A stretch of DNA of 64,000 nucleotides, from the NCBI RefSeq assembly GCF_030764225.1, contig NZ_JASAXH010000004.1, one strand, 5' to 3'. How positions within the stretch are numbered: position 1 is the stretch's first letter; every line of letters starts with the position of its first letter. Below, piece after piece: positions 8,560 to 16,919 of the stretch. The stretch is from Phocoenobacter atlanticus (GTDB lineage: Bacteria > Pseudomonadota > Gammaproteobacteria > Enterobacterales > Pasteurellaceae). The notes beneath the pieces were generated by a model, which saw only the letters and a list, made by a program, of their open reading frames with translations, had not been told where the DNA came from and did no database searches. A program made the position numbers and the translations under genes.

Positions 8560-9033
8560 TTATTTTATTCTATTAACTTGACAGTTATAACAGCCTGGAC
8601 TTGAGTTGTGAATTTGAATGTATTTAGCAGAATTGTCTTTGAAAATATTTTCTATCTCATTTTCAAGCTTAATGCCTTCGATTGTCCTTGCGTTAATCAT
8701 CATACCTTGATTATCATAAATTCTTAGAGATAAAAGTCTATGTAATAGCATTTTCGGTATTTTGTTGATGCCAATATCTGCTCTTTTTACATTTTTTCTC
8801 ACAAATATTGGTTCGCTTGCTTGATAGGGGGATGCTGTTTTATGATGCTGGAACGGTAGTAAAATTACTTCTTCTCCTATTTCCGCATCTTCAAGACTTA
8901 CTCGACAAGGGTAACCTGGTTTATTGTCTACAATCATTTTTATAGCTCCTTGTGAAGCTAATTCTTCTTTACTTAAATCGAATAAATGATTAAAGTTGTT
9001 TTCAATAGCTGAAATTTTAAAGTTTACACGCAT
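8560..9033 (-). CDS. DUF1203 domain-containing protein
   Basis: A 157-residue protein of unknown function. The stretches YPCRVSLEDAEIGEEVILLP and KTASPYQASEPIFVR are hallmarks of DUF1203, a family spread across proteobacteria and actinobacteria. Two cysteines near the C-terminus (GCYNCQVNRIK) could bind metal or form a disulfide. No signal peptide is seen. It lies alone between the broken gene and the ATPase, with a short SD-like AAGG about 5 nt before the ATG. Confidence 0.8.
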   Translation of the reverse strand: MRVNFKISAIENNFNHLFDLSKEELASQGAIKMIVDNKPGYPCRVSLEDAEIGEEVILLPFQHHKTASPYQASEPIFVRKNVKRADIGINKIPKMLLHRLLSLRIYDNQGMMINARTIEGIKLENEIENIFKDNSAKYIQIHNSSPGCYNCQVNRIK

Positions 9034-9124
9034 AATTTTATTACCTTTTAATTTGATTTAGAACTTGTATTTCATATTGCAAAAATCAATATATGCAATC
9101 GTAATAGCGTATCATAGCCAGTTA

Positions 9125-10351
9125 TTATTTCCCCAACAACCAATCAAATACATTCAAATGCCTTACTCCGTTTCTATTTTGGGTAAATCCATCTGTTGTA
9201 AGCAAATATTTCGGATAATTGTCTTTTATTTTTTCCAATGCTCCAAACTCTCGTTCTATGGTATTTTCACTGTTCATCTGCCAAGCAACTTGATAATATT
9301 CTATATCGCCTGTTTTGGTCTTACAAACAAAATCCACTTCACTATTTCGACTTGTGCCTGTCCATATTTTATTACCTCTACGAAGTAATTCCAAGTAAAC
9401 AACATTTTCCAAAATATGTCCTCTGTCAGTCGTACGTTCTTTACCTTGTAAAATATTGATAAAGCCCATATCTACCAAGTAATATTTTTCTTGTGTTGCT
9501 AATTGTTTTCTTCCCTTTAAGTCAAAACGGTTGACTTTATAAAACACAAAACTTCCTGTCAAATATCTCAAATATTTTTCAACCGTATCTCGATGTATGC
9601 TTTGCCCATCTTGTTTTAACATATTTGAAATATTGTTTGGCGAAACAGCATTGCCAACATTTGTAGCCATAAATTTAACGATATTTGCAAATGCTCGTTT
9701 GTCATTTATCTGATGTCGTTGTGTAATATCTTTTTCTACAATAGTTGTATAAATTGCTTCCAAATATTCGTAAATTTTATCAAATCCCAACTCTCGTAAC
9801 TCTACACCTTTGGGTAAAGATGTTTCATTTACATAATCGAAAAACAACGCTTCGTAATTCAAATATTTGTTATTTGTGTCAATATTTCTTGCGATTAGAT
9901 ATTCATTGAAAGAAAAGGGTAAAATTGAGATTTCAATATATCGACCACTTAACAACGTTGCCAATTCGCTTGATAATAAAAAAGCATTTGAACCTGTGAT
10001 ATAAACATCTACATTTTTAGTAGCAAAAAGCCCATCGACTAATTTTTCAAATGACGGAATATTTTGTACTTCATCTAGAAAAATATAATTCTGTTTATCT
10101 GCTTGTAACTTCTTTTTTATATCAAAATAAATATCGTCCCAATTCTTTCCTACAAAATTCTCGGGCAGTTCAAAATTATAAAACTGAATTTGTCGTTTTC
10201 CAGTACCACACTTAAGCAATTGTTCACGATACAATTCCAAAAGTGTTGATTTCCCAGATCTACGCAATCCACTCACTACCTTTATGAGGTCTTTATCCTT
10301 ATAAGACAGTAATTTATCTATGTATTCTTTTCTATTAGTATAATTTTTCAT
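9125..10351 (-). CDS. AAA ATPase with DUF4143 domain
   Basis: A 408-residue ATPase. Walker A is GLRRSGKST (about residues 28-36), Walker B is YIFLDEVQNI (about 94-103), and a sensor-like VYITGSNAFLLS follows. The C-terminal DUF4143 region contains YYLVDMGFIN, GHILENVVYLELLRRG and a nuclease-like core with EVDFVCKTKTGDIEYYQV, where acidic residues and the lysine resemble a PD-(D/E)XK fold. Proteins of this kind are common in Bacteroidota and archaea; their function is unproven, with defence or mobile-element roles suspected. The box TATCTTTG at 10356-10363 sits directly before the ATG and resembles a Bacteroidota -7 element. I infer horizontal acquisition. Confidence 0.88.
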   Translation of the reverse strand: MKNYTNRKEYIDKLLSYKDKDLIKVVSGLRRSGKSTLLELYREQLLKCGTGKRQIQFYNFELPENFVGKNWDDIYFDIKKKLQADKQNYIFLDEVQNIPSFEKLVDGLFATKNVDVYITGSNAFLLSSELATLLSGRYIEISILPFSFNEYLIARNIDTNNKYLNYEALFFDYVNETSLPKGVELRELGFDKIYEYLEAIYTTIVEKDITQRHQINDKRAFANIVKFMATNVGNAVSPNNISNMLKQDGQSIHRDTVEKYLRYLTGSFVFYKVNRFDLKGRKQLATQEKYYLVDMGFINILQGKERTTDRGHILENVVYLELLRRGNKIWTGTSRNSEVDFVCKTKTGDIEYYQVAWQMNSENTIEREFGALEKIKDNYPKYLLTTDGFTQNRNGVRHLNVFDWLLGK

Positions 10352-10365
10352 AAGACAAAGATATA

Positions 10366-10414
10366 AAATAAAATAGCAAAACTTGCAGAAATTACAGGTT
10401 TTGCTATTTTATTT
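10366..10414. terminator. 17-bp inverted repeat between ATPase and upstream gene
   Basis: The arms at 10366-10382 and 10398-10414 are perfectly complementary over 17 bp, with a 15-nt loop. On the minus strand the stem follows the 185-residue gene (stop at 10500) and is followed by a T-rich run, so it probably terminates that gene just before the ATPase start. Confidence 0.65.
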
Positions 10415-10499
10415 CTTCTATGACTTTTTTGCAATGATTTTCTTTGATTGGATATAAAACTGTGTTATCTGCTGTTTTCAGTTTTCTTTATTTCACAAA

Positions 10500-11057
10500 T
10501 TATGCAATTTTCACTATTCGGCATTTTTTACATAATGGATATTTTTTTAAAAATGGAAGAATAATTTTGTGCATTTCATCAAAACTTTTACCATAAAGAT
10601 AGAAAGAGGTTTCTTCTCCTTCCCAATAACTTTCAATACGACCAGCTTCTTTCTCTTCTAAAAGTTTATCAATTTCCTTATAAACTACATTCACATCGCA
10701 TTCTTCATATATTTTATCATCTAAATCATTACTTAAATACAACCCTAATCCTTCGTGTTTTCCAAATGGAATTACTTTGGGTTCATCTGTTTCATTTTCA
10801 GGATAGATTGTTATTTTTGAACCTTTGGGTGCAAGGACAAATTCAATTATATCAATAATTTCTTCATTAAACTCTTTTTCATTTAGCTTAATTTCCATAT
10901 CACAATAAGCAATTTCACCATTTGTTTCTTGCCCTGTTCCGCCGCCTGTAATTTCTGCTTTAATATTTTGTTGTTCAAAAATTTCATTTATGATGTCTTC
11001 TAATTCGTGTCGGTGCATTGGTTGCAATTTTGCATTTAATGTTGCTGTAATATACAT
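10500..11057 (-). CDS. Hypothetical acidic protein of the accessory island
   Basis: I do not recognise this 185-residue protein. It is soluble, acidic in the middle (many E and D), without signal peptide or membrane helices, and ends in a short cysteine pair, PLCKKCRIVKIA. A glycine-rich GGGTGQETNGE stretch lies near residue 38. Its size, composition and neighbours suggest an immunity-type protein, but this rests on context only. AAGGAAAA lies about 7 nt before the ATG. Low G+C and Bacteroidota-like upstream boxes match its neighbours. Confidence 0.65.
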   Translation of the reverse strand: MYITATLNAKLQPMHRHELEDIINEIFEQQNIKAEITGGGTGQETNGEIAYCDMEIKLNEKEFNEEIIDIIEFVLAPKGSKITIYPENETDEPKVIPFGKHEGLGLYLSNDLDDKIYEECDVNVVYKEIDKLLEEKEAGRIESYWEGEETSFYLYGKSFDEMHKIILPFLKKYPLCKKCRIVKIA

Positions 11058-11142
11058 AATATTTTTCCTTATTTAGTTTTTAAATTTCGTTCGCTTTAAT
11101 AGTAGGTAACGATTGTACAAACACAATAGCATTTATACTCCA

Positions 11143-11182
11143 AATATAAAGAATAAACACTATTGTGTTTATATTTCTCTTT
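11143..11182 (-). promoter_or_regulatory. Possible Bacteroidota-type -7 box and adjacent palindrome
   Basis: On the minus strand TATATTTG (11143-11150) fits TAnnTTTG, the Bacteroidota -7 consensus. Just upstream, ATAAACAC and GTGTTTAT form an 8-bp inverted repeat with a 4-nt loop around 11154-11173. Together they could be promoter and operator for the 185-residue gene. The box lies about 85 bp from the start codon, so the assignment is tentative. Confidence 0.35.
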
Positions 11183-11194
11183 ATGTGTTCGTTT

Positions 11195-11548
11195 TTATTT
11201 TATACATATTAAAACATCTTCAATTTCATAATTAATTTTTAATTCCGTTAGAAATTTGCAAACTGATTTTGTGTGATTGATTAATTTACTTGGCATTAAT
11301 TTTCCTATTTCTTTTTCTTCAATAGGATTTATTTGTATTTGCTTTATCGCTTTGTATGGCGTTGGTTCTAAACCAAAATCTATATATTCGCTAGTTGGAT
11401 TACTTATCCACTCGTTCCAATGACTACCTTTTACATAATGTTTATATTCTTCAACATTTGGTTTAGTCTGTATTCTGAATTTAACTTTAAAAGGTTCTTG
11501 TTCATACAATTCTATTACTTTTAAAATTTTATCAAACGGTGTATTCAT
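11195..11548 (-). CDS. Hypothetical protein of the accessory island
   Basis: A 117-residue soluble protein that I cannot assign to a family. It has no signal peptide. Notable stretches are HYVKGSHWNEWISNP and the isoleucine-rich C-terminus NYEIEDVLICIK. It lies between the SUKH gene and the 185-residue gene on the same strand, each with its own upstream intergenic sequence rather than in a tight operon. The 5' flank holds a 50-bp element also found before the SUKH gene. A role as an immunity protein is possible but unsupported by motif. Confidence 0.6.
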   Translation of the reverse strand: MNTPFDKILKVIELYEQEPFKVKFRIQTKPNVEEYKHYVKGSHWNEWISNPTSEYIDFGLEPTPYKAIKQIQINPIEEKEIGKLMPSKLINHTKSVCKFLTELKINYEIEDVLICIK

Positions 11549-11591
11549 TTATTTTAATTCTTCTTTATGAAATTTCTTAATGACAAGGTGT

Positions 11592-11640
11592 TTACGCTGT
11601 TGTGGATAAATATACGATTTTTTTGGTTATGCACCAAACT
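11592..11640 (-). repeat. Copy 1 of a 50-bp promoter-like repeat
   Basis: Nearly the same sequence occurs at 12335-12386: ACGCTGTTG, then ATAAATATAC, a T-rich tract and GGTTATGCACCAAA. On the minus strand it reads TTTG (11635-11638), 20 nt, then TATATTTA (11607-11614), close to the Bacteroidota promoter TTTG-N19-21-TAnnTTTG. It lies before the 117-residue gene. Confidence 0.6.
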
Positions 11641-11713
11641 TTATTAAATAACCTAAACTTTCGTTTAAGAACCTAATCCGCAATAGCATAAGAACTTATG
11701 TGTTCATTTTTTA

Positions 11714-12283
11714 TTAAAAATCATCACTAAACGATTCAGATATTGAACCACTATTTTCGTCACTATCATTGTTCTCAAATTCTTCATCACTTTTAAGATT
11801 CTGTATAAATTCTTCAAAACTTTCTGCTAAAAATGTAACTTTATAATTGTGTTCTTGATCAATATGAACAACTTTGGGTTCTCCTTGACTACCACATTCT
11901 GTATAGTCTAATGCAATCATATCGTGACCTGCCGAAGGGCAATCACATATATAAACACCTATTTTAGGATACCCCCATTCTTTACTCCAAAATTCACTCC
12001 CATATTCCCCACAAAGTGATGAATTTTTTTCTTTACCTATTCCAAACATACCTGTTATCGCTATATGGTCTTCTGCCCAACTTGTTGCTTCTGTTGTTGG
12101 ATAGCAAGCTCTATTTGGGATTCCTCCATTTTGAATTTTCATTAATTCAATATAAGATAACGGAAGTTTATAACCTAATTCCTTCTCAATCTCAACAACT
12201 AATTCTTCTGTAACGGGTTTAGAAACATATTCTTTCTCTGCCCATTCACAATCCATCCAAAAATCTTTATATTTTTCTTTCAT
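11714..12283 (-). CDS. SMI1/KNR4 (SUKH) family protein
   Basis: A 189-residue SUKH-superfamily protein. Family signatures include VTEELVVEIEKELGYKLPLSYIELMK near the N-terminus (residues about 23-48), QNGGIPN, the FGIGKE strand and a C-terminal TFLAESFEEFIQNL. SUKH proteins commonly act as immunity partners of polymorphic or contact-dependent toxins. No toxin is adjacent, so this is an orphan. A serine/aspartate-rich tail of about 25 residues follows the domain. The upstream 50-bp repeat suggests a transferred cassette. Confidence 0.87.
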   Translation of the reverse strand: MKEKYKDFWMDCEWAEKEYVSKPVTEELVVEIEKELGYKLPLSYIELMKIQNGGIPNRACYPTTEATSWAEDHIAITGMFGIGKEKNSSLCGEYGSEFWSKEWGYPKIGVYICDCPSAGHDMIALDYTECGSQGEPKVVHIDQEHNYKVTFLAESFEEFIQNLKSDEEFENNDSDENSGSISESFSDDF

Positions 12284-12334
12284 TTTTTCCTTTCTTTTAA
12301 GTTAGTTGCTCCGAATGACACATAACAAGTAAGT

Positions 12335-12386
12335 TTTAACGCTGTTGCAGATAAATATACAATATTTTTCGGTTATGCACCAAATA
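12335..12386 (-). repeat. Copy 2 of the 50-bp promoter-like repeat
   Basis: Second copy of the element at 11592-11640, here upstream of the SUKH gene. TTTG (12381-12384) and TATATTTA (12352-12359) on the minus strand are 21 nt apart. The shared GGTTATGCACCAAA end could be a recombination site or only a conserved promoter. Confidence 0.6.
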
Positions 12387-12432
12387 ATCGACACTTTCAG
12401 TTAAGTGTTTGCCCTATTATCTTATTTTACAA

Positions 12433-13356
12433 TCATTGAGATTGTAAAAATTTCATCACATCTTCTCGACTAGGAATGGAAGATTGTGCTCCTTTCTTAG
12501 TCACTGAAAGGGCAGCGGCTGCGTGAGCAAAAGTGATCGCTTCTGTCATTGATTCTTGTTCGAGTAATGCAGTTAATAATGCACCGTTAAAGGTATCCCC
12601 AGCGGCGGTGGTATCAATTGCATTCACTTTAAACCCTTTGATAATTTCACCTTGATTTTGATGACTACAATAAACGCCCTTAGAACCTAAGGTTATCAGC
12701 ACATATTTAATGCCTTTTTGATGAAATACTTGAGCGGCTTGTTGAGACGATTGTTCATCGGTTACCTTAATGCCTGTTAATAATTCCGCTTCAGTTTCAT
12801 TTGGGGTAATCATAAAGAGATGTTGTAATAATTCATCAGGTAATGTTCTTGCTGGAGCTGGGTTTAATACCACTTTAACACCATTTTGATAGGCTATTTG
12901 AGTGGCGTTAATAATCGTTTCTAAAGGAGTTTCAAGTTGCATTAATAACATTTCAGCTTGCGAAAGTGTGTCTTTACAGCTAGCTAATTTTTCAGTCGTG
13001 AGGTGAGCATTTGCTCCTGCTGAGATCACAATACTATTTTCACCACTGTCGGTGACTTGGATCATTGCAACACCAGTGGTTTCTTGTGAGATCTCAAAAA
13101 TATGTTGAGTATTGATGTTATCTTTTTCAAAAGCCGTTTTCATTTCGTGACCAATTGCATCATTCCCAATACAACCGATAAAATCAACATTGGCACCTAA
13201 ACGAGCGGCTGCAACTGCTTGATTAGCACCTTTTCCTCCATAAGCCAGTTGATATTTTTTACCAAACAAGGTTTCCCCTGCTTGAGGAAAGCGTTCTGCA
13301 TAAATAACGTGATCGACATTAATACTGCCTAAAACAACTAAATGAGGTTTTGACAT
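12433..13356 (-). CDS. rbsK: Ribokinase
   Basis: Phosphorylates D-ribose to ribose 5-phosphate. PfkB-family features are the N-terminal LGSINVDHV, the GGKGANQAVAAARLGA signature (about 40-55), and the anion-hole/catalytic motif DTTAAGDTFNGAL near residue 250. I place the start at ATG 13356 (307 residues) because AGGAAG precedes it; an ATG at 13371 would add five residues without a good SD. It follows rbsD by 21 bp. No rbsACB transporter is in this operon. Confidence 0.95.
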   Translation of the reverse strand: MSKPHLVVLGSINVDHVIYAERFPQAGETLFGKKYQLAYGGKGANQAVAAARLGANVDFIGCIGNDAIGHEMKTAFEKDNINTQHIFEISQETTGVAMIQVTDSGENSIVISAGANAHLTTEKLASCKDTLSQAEMLLMQLETPLETIINATQIAYQNGVKVVLNPAPARTLPDELLQHLFMITPNETEAELLTGIKVTDEQSSQQAAQVFHQKGIKYVLITLGSKGVYCSHQNQGEIIKGFKVNAIDTTAAGDTFNGALLTALLEQESMTEAITFAHAAAALSVTKKGAQSSIPSREDVMKFLQSQ

Positions 13357-13377
13357 AATTACTTCCTTCATATTTTC

Positions 13378-13797
13378 TTAAAATGGAACACCAGAATATA
13401 AAATTATATTGGCATAAGGTGAACATTCACCTGAACGCACAATCCCCTTACTTTCATTCGCTTTTTGTTTGAATTGTTCGTGAGAAACATAGTCAATTTG
13501 AATTTGGTTACCCTGCTGTTTTTCTAATTCTGAGAGTTTCTCTAAAATCATTGAATGTATGCTTGGGTTTATCTTTTGTATTTCTTCTGCGAGTAAAACC
13601 CGTTCAACAAATAGTTCTGTAATGGTTGCATTAAAGAGATCTAAAAAACTTGGAATGCCTTTGGTTATAGCAAGATCAATGCGATTTACTTTTTCAGGAA
13701 TGGGTAATCCTGCATCACAAAGTGTTATTCCATCAGTATGCCCTATTTTTGCAATCAGTTGTGAAAGAGGGGCATTAAGTAATGATGTTTTTTTCAT
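13378..13797 (-). CDS. rbsD: D-ribose pyranase
   Basis: Converts beta-pyranose to beta-furanose ribose so ribokinase can use it. The 139-residue protein starts MKKTSLLNAPLSQLIAKIGH, with HTDGITLCDAGLPIP (catalytic His and Asp) and the C-terminal GECSPYANIILYSGV. ATG 13797 is preceded by AGGAG; a start at 13818 would add seven residues. It is the first gene of an rbsDK pair divergent from mtnN. In E. coli and H. influenzae the transporter genes rbsACB sit between rbsD and rbsK; here they are absent. Confidence 0.95.
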   Translation of the reverse strand: MKKTSLLNAPLSQLIAKIGHTDGITLCDAGLPIPEKVNRIDLAITKGIPSFLDLFNATITELFVERVLLAEEIQKINPSIHSMILEKLSELEKQQGNQIQIDYVSHEQFKQKANESKGIVRSGECSPYANIILYSGVPF

Positions 13798-13818
13798 TGG
13801 AACACTCCTATTGTCCAT

Positions 13819-14036
13819 AAGCGGTAAGAATAAATGTAATTAAAAAATACTATATAAATTTATCTTAAATGTAAAAATCTATTTTAGTTATTTGCTATGG
13901 AGATCAAACTTTTACTGCAATTTGCAAAAAATTAAACAAATGTAACCGCTTGTTTTATAATTTCAAGATAATAAATTCTTTAAGGTTTTTAGTTTTAAGG
14001 ATAGAATACAATCAATAAAAATACAAAGGACAAACA
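13819..14036. other. Divergent rbsDK/mtnN intergenic region with two uptake signals
   Basis: No gene is seen. An AAGCGGTAAG core lies at about 13819 and an inverted AACCGCTT at about 13946-13953, the latter preceded by TTTGCAAAAA. Promoters for both divergent genes must lie here, but no box is distinctive enough to name. Confidence 0.45.
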
Positions 14037-14729
14037 ATGAAACTAGGCATTATTGGTGCAATGGCACAAGAAGTAGAGATTTTGAAAAATACCCTACAAG
14101 ATTTAAAAATAACTGAAATTGCAGGCTGTAAAATTTTTGAAGGAAAAATTAATAATAAAGAGGTAGCATTACTACAATCAGGTATTGGAAAAACGGCGGC
14201 TGCAATGGGCACCGCTCTCTTTTTGCAATTAACTAAACCTGATTATGTGATCAATACAGGTTCAGCGGGTGGATTGGATAAAAACTTAAATGTGGGAGAT
14301 ATTGTTATCTCAACAGAAGCTCGCTATCACGATGTTGATGTGACGGCTTTTGGCTATGAAATAGGGCAACTTCCTGCCAATCCAGCTGGATTTGTGGCAG
14401 ATAAAGAACTCGCTGAATTAGCTTTTTCTTTGACACAACAACTAGGTGAAAATGCTGTTTCAGGGTTGATTTGTAGTGGCGATTTATTTGTGAATAGCGG
14501 TGAGATGATCACAAAAATTTGCAAAAATTTTCCGCAAGTGGTGGCGGTTGAAATGGAAGCAGCGGCTATTGCTCAAGTTTGTCACGCTTTTGGTGTGCCT
14601 TTTGTCGTTGTTCGAGCGATTTCAGATGTGGCGGATAAAGAGTCCCATTTATCTTTTGATGAATTTTTACCCCTTGCTGCACAAAAATCCTCTGCAATTG
14701 TATTAAAGATGATTGAACACTTAGGTTAA
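14037..14729 (+). CDS. mtnN: 5'-methylthioadenosine/S-adenosylhomocysteine nucleosidase
   Basis: Hydrolyses MTA and SAH to adenine plus the thioribose product, in methionine salvage and the autoinducer-2 route. The 230-residue protein begins MKLGIIGAMAQEVEILK; the catalytic site shows VAVEMEAAAIAQ (Glu binding ribose) and VRAISDVADKES (catalytic Asp). Its stop is immediately followed by yccS, so the two form an operon. Confidence 0.97.
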   Translation: MKLGIIGAMAQEVEILKNTLQDLKITEIAGCKIFEGKINNKEVALLQSGIGKTAAAMGTALFLQLTKPDYVINTGSAGGLDKNLNVGDIVISTEARYHDVDVTAFGYEIGQLPANPAGFVADKELAELAFSLTQQLGENAVSGLICSGDLFVNSGEMITKICKNFPQVVAVEMEAAAIAQVCHAFGVPFVVVRAISDVADKESHLSFDEFLPLAAQKSSAIVLKMIEHLG

Positions 14730-14732
14730 TTG

Positions 14733-16886
14733 ATGAAAAACGTATTCAATAGTTTGCGATTACAATGGTTGAATATCAATATGCTTAATGTATTGGCGGT
14801 ATTTATTTCAACCAATATTGCCGCTATTGTTATTTGGCAATTAGAGATTTCTCATCTTGCAATGCCATTAGTTTTAGGCATTATTGCGACAGCATTATCA
14901 GAGCAAAGTAACCGTTTAACAGGGCGTTTCAAAGATCTTATTTTAATGCTGATAGCATTTGGTACCGTCTCTCTTATCTCACAATTCTTTTTGACAAAAG
15001 GATGGATTTTTGTTCCTTTACTAACCATCATTACTTTTATTGTAGTAATGCTTGGTGCAGTAGGCGGGCGTTATAGCAAGATTGCATTTTGTACTTTGCT
15101 GGTTGCTGTTTATACTGCACTGGTTTATACCCCTAATGTGGTGTGGTATATCAACACAACGTTAATTTTATTAGGTACCTTGATTTATAGCTTTATCTCA
15201 TTATTGATTTATTTGTGTTTACCTAATCGAGCAACACAGGAGAGTTTAGCCTCTTATTTTGATAGTTTAGGAAACTATTTACAGCAAAAATCAACATTTT
15301 TTGATTTTGATGATATTAATCGCCTGTCTGATAAAAAATTAGCGTTAGCACGAGCCAATACTGCAGTAATGCGTTCATTTGATGAAGTAAGAGAAGTGTT
15401 GTTTAGTCGTTTAGATCAACAACATCGTCATTTTCATACGCAAAAAATGTTACGTTACTATTTAACAGGGCAAGAAATTTGGGAAAGAACCAGTTCAAGC
15501 CATTCTCAATATCAAGATTTATTGGAAGAGTTTCAGCACACTGATTTGGTTTTTCGATTACGCCGTTTATTAGAATTACAAGCAATAGAGTGCCAATATA
15601 TTGCAAAAGCGTTACGCCATAATTTGGATTATAAACCCAATTTTAAAATGCAAAGAGTATTAAAGGGATTACAAAACTCATTGCAGTATCATCAAAAGGA
15701 AACAAAGGCATCTTTTTATCAATTATCGTCAATGATTGAAAATTTAAAGAATATTACCTTGTTATTTGAAGCTTTATATGAAGAAAATATTTGTAATGAT
15801 TTTGGTAAAAATAATCAACAAACCTACCGCTTGTTATCTGAAAATATTTCAGGCATAGGCAATATTTTTTATACAATAAAAAAACAGTGTTATTTAGGAT
15901 CTGAACTCTTTCGTCACGCTATTCGCCTTTCCATTGTGGTATTTGTATGCTGTTCGATTGTACAGATATTTCATCTGGAATTGGGTTATTGGATTTTGTT
16001 AACTGCTATCTTAGTATGTAAACCAAATTATTCAGCAACCAAAAAACGACTGGTTCAGCGTATTTTAGGCACACTTTTAGGGGTATTTGTTGGGCTATCA
16101 TTAAGATATTTATCTCCAACGCTAGAAGCTCAGTTGGGGATTATTGTTGCCACAAGTAGCTTATTTTTCTTTTTTATGGAAAGAAAATACAGCTATGCCA
16201 GTTTTTTTATTACCATTCAAGTATTAGTGAGTTTTGATGTCATTGGTTTGGGTAAAGAAATGGCGATATTACCTCGAATTTTAGATACCTTTATTGGAGC
16301 AGGCATTGCGTGGTTTGCGGTTTCTTTCCTTTGGGCGGATTGGCGATATCTTAATTTACGTCAAAATTTGGAAGAAACACTAAAAAGTAGCTCCTTATAT
16401 TTACGTCATATAATGGCACAATTACAATTTGGTTATCGAGACCATTTTGGGTATCGTTTAGCTCGCCGAATGGCTTATCATAATGTTGCAAAATTGAGTA
16501 CTACCGTTTCTGCAATGCAGGAAGAACCAAAGAAATATAAAAATAGCTTAGCGGTTGCACCACAATTATTAGAATTAAATTACACGTTATTAAGCTATAT
16601 TTCTGCATTAGGGGTGTACCGTAAAGAGAGCGATACAATCAATCACCAATTTGAATATTCAACTGTTTTCTTTCAACAAGGAAAATTTATTTCACGATTA
16701 TTGGATTCCACCTATTCAGAAACAAAACAGCGTAGCACACAGCTCAATGATTTAATCACACAGTTACAATATTTAGAGCAAGATTATTTAGACCACGAAA
16801 AAGATAAAGCAAGGTTACTAGTGCAACAATTATCTTTAATTGTGCAGTTATTGCCAGAACTTGATTGTTATGTGAATAAGCTGTGA
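14733..16886 (+). CDS. yccS: YccS/YhfK family membrane protein (FUSC)
   Basis: A 717-residue inner-membrane protein of the FUSC family, related to aromatic acid efflux components. Two blocks of membrane helices (about 15-165 and 390-530) are separated by a long soluble region, as is usual for YccS. Conserved stretches include ALSEQSNRLTGRFKDL and ILTAILVCKPNYSATKKRLVQRILGT. I chose ATG 14733, 3 bp after the mtnN stop; a TTG at 14730 is also possible. Its substrate is unknown. It ends convergently with the WG-repeat gene. Confidence 0.92.
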   Translation: MKNVFNSLRLQWLNINMLNVLAVFISTNIAAIVIWQLEISHLAMPLVLGIIATALSEQSNRLTGRFKDLILMLIAFGTVSLISQFFLTKGWIFVPLLTIITFIVVMLGAVGGRYSKIAFCTLLVAVYTALVYTPNVVWYINTTLILLGTLIYSFISLLIYLCLPNRATQESLASYFDSLGNYLQQKSTFFDFDDINRLSDKKLALARANTAVMRSFDEVREVLFSRLDQQHRHFHTQKMLRYYLTGQEIWERTSSSHSQYQDLLEEFQHTDLVFRLRRLLELQAIECQYIAKALRHNLDYKPNFKMQRVLKGLQNSLQYHQKETKASFYQLSSMIENLKNITLLFEALYEENICNDFGKNNQQTYRLLSENISGIGNIFYTIKKQCYLGSELFRHAIRLSIVVFVCCSIVQIFHLELGYWILLTAILVCKPNYSATKKRLVQRILGTLLGVFVGLSLRYLSPTLEAQLGIIVATSSLFFFFMERKYSYASFFITIQVLVSFDVIGLGKEMAILPRILDTFIGAGIAWFAVSFLWADWRYLNLRQNLEETLKSSSLYLRHIMAQLQFGYRDHFGYRLARRMAYHNVAKLSTTVSAMQEEPKKYKNSLAVAPQLLELNYTLLSYISALGVYRKESDTINHQFEYSTVFFQQGKFISRLLDSTYSETKQRSTQLNDLITQLQYLEQDYLDHEKDKARLLVQQLSLIVQLLPELDCYVNKL

Positions 16887-16919
16887 TTTTGTAATAAAAT
16901 TTACTCCATAAGTTGAGCG

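Noticed and set aside
9065..9459. Open frames opposite the end of the ATPase gene
   Set aside because: They are antisense shadows; the minus-strand frame has clear ATPase and DUF4143 motifs.
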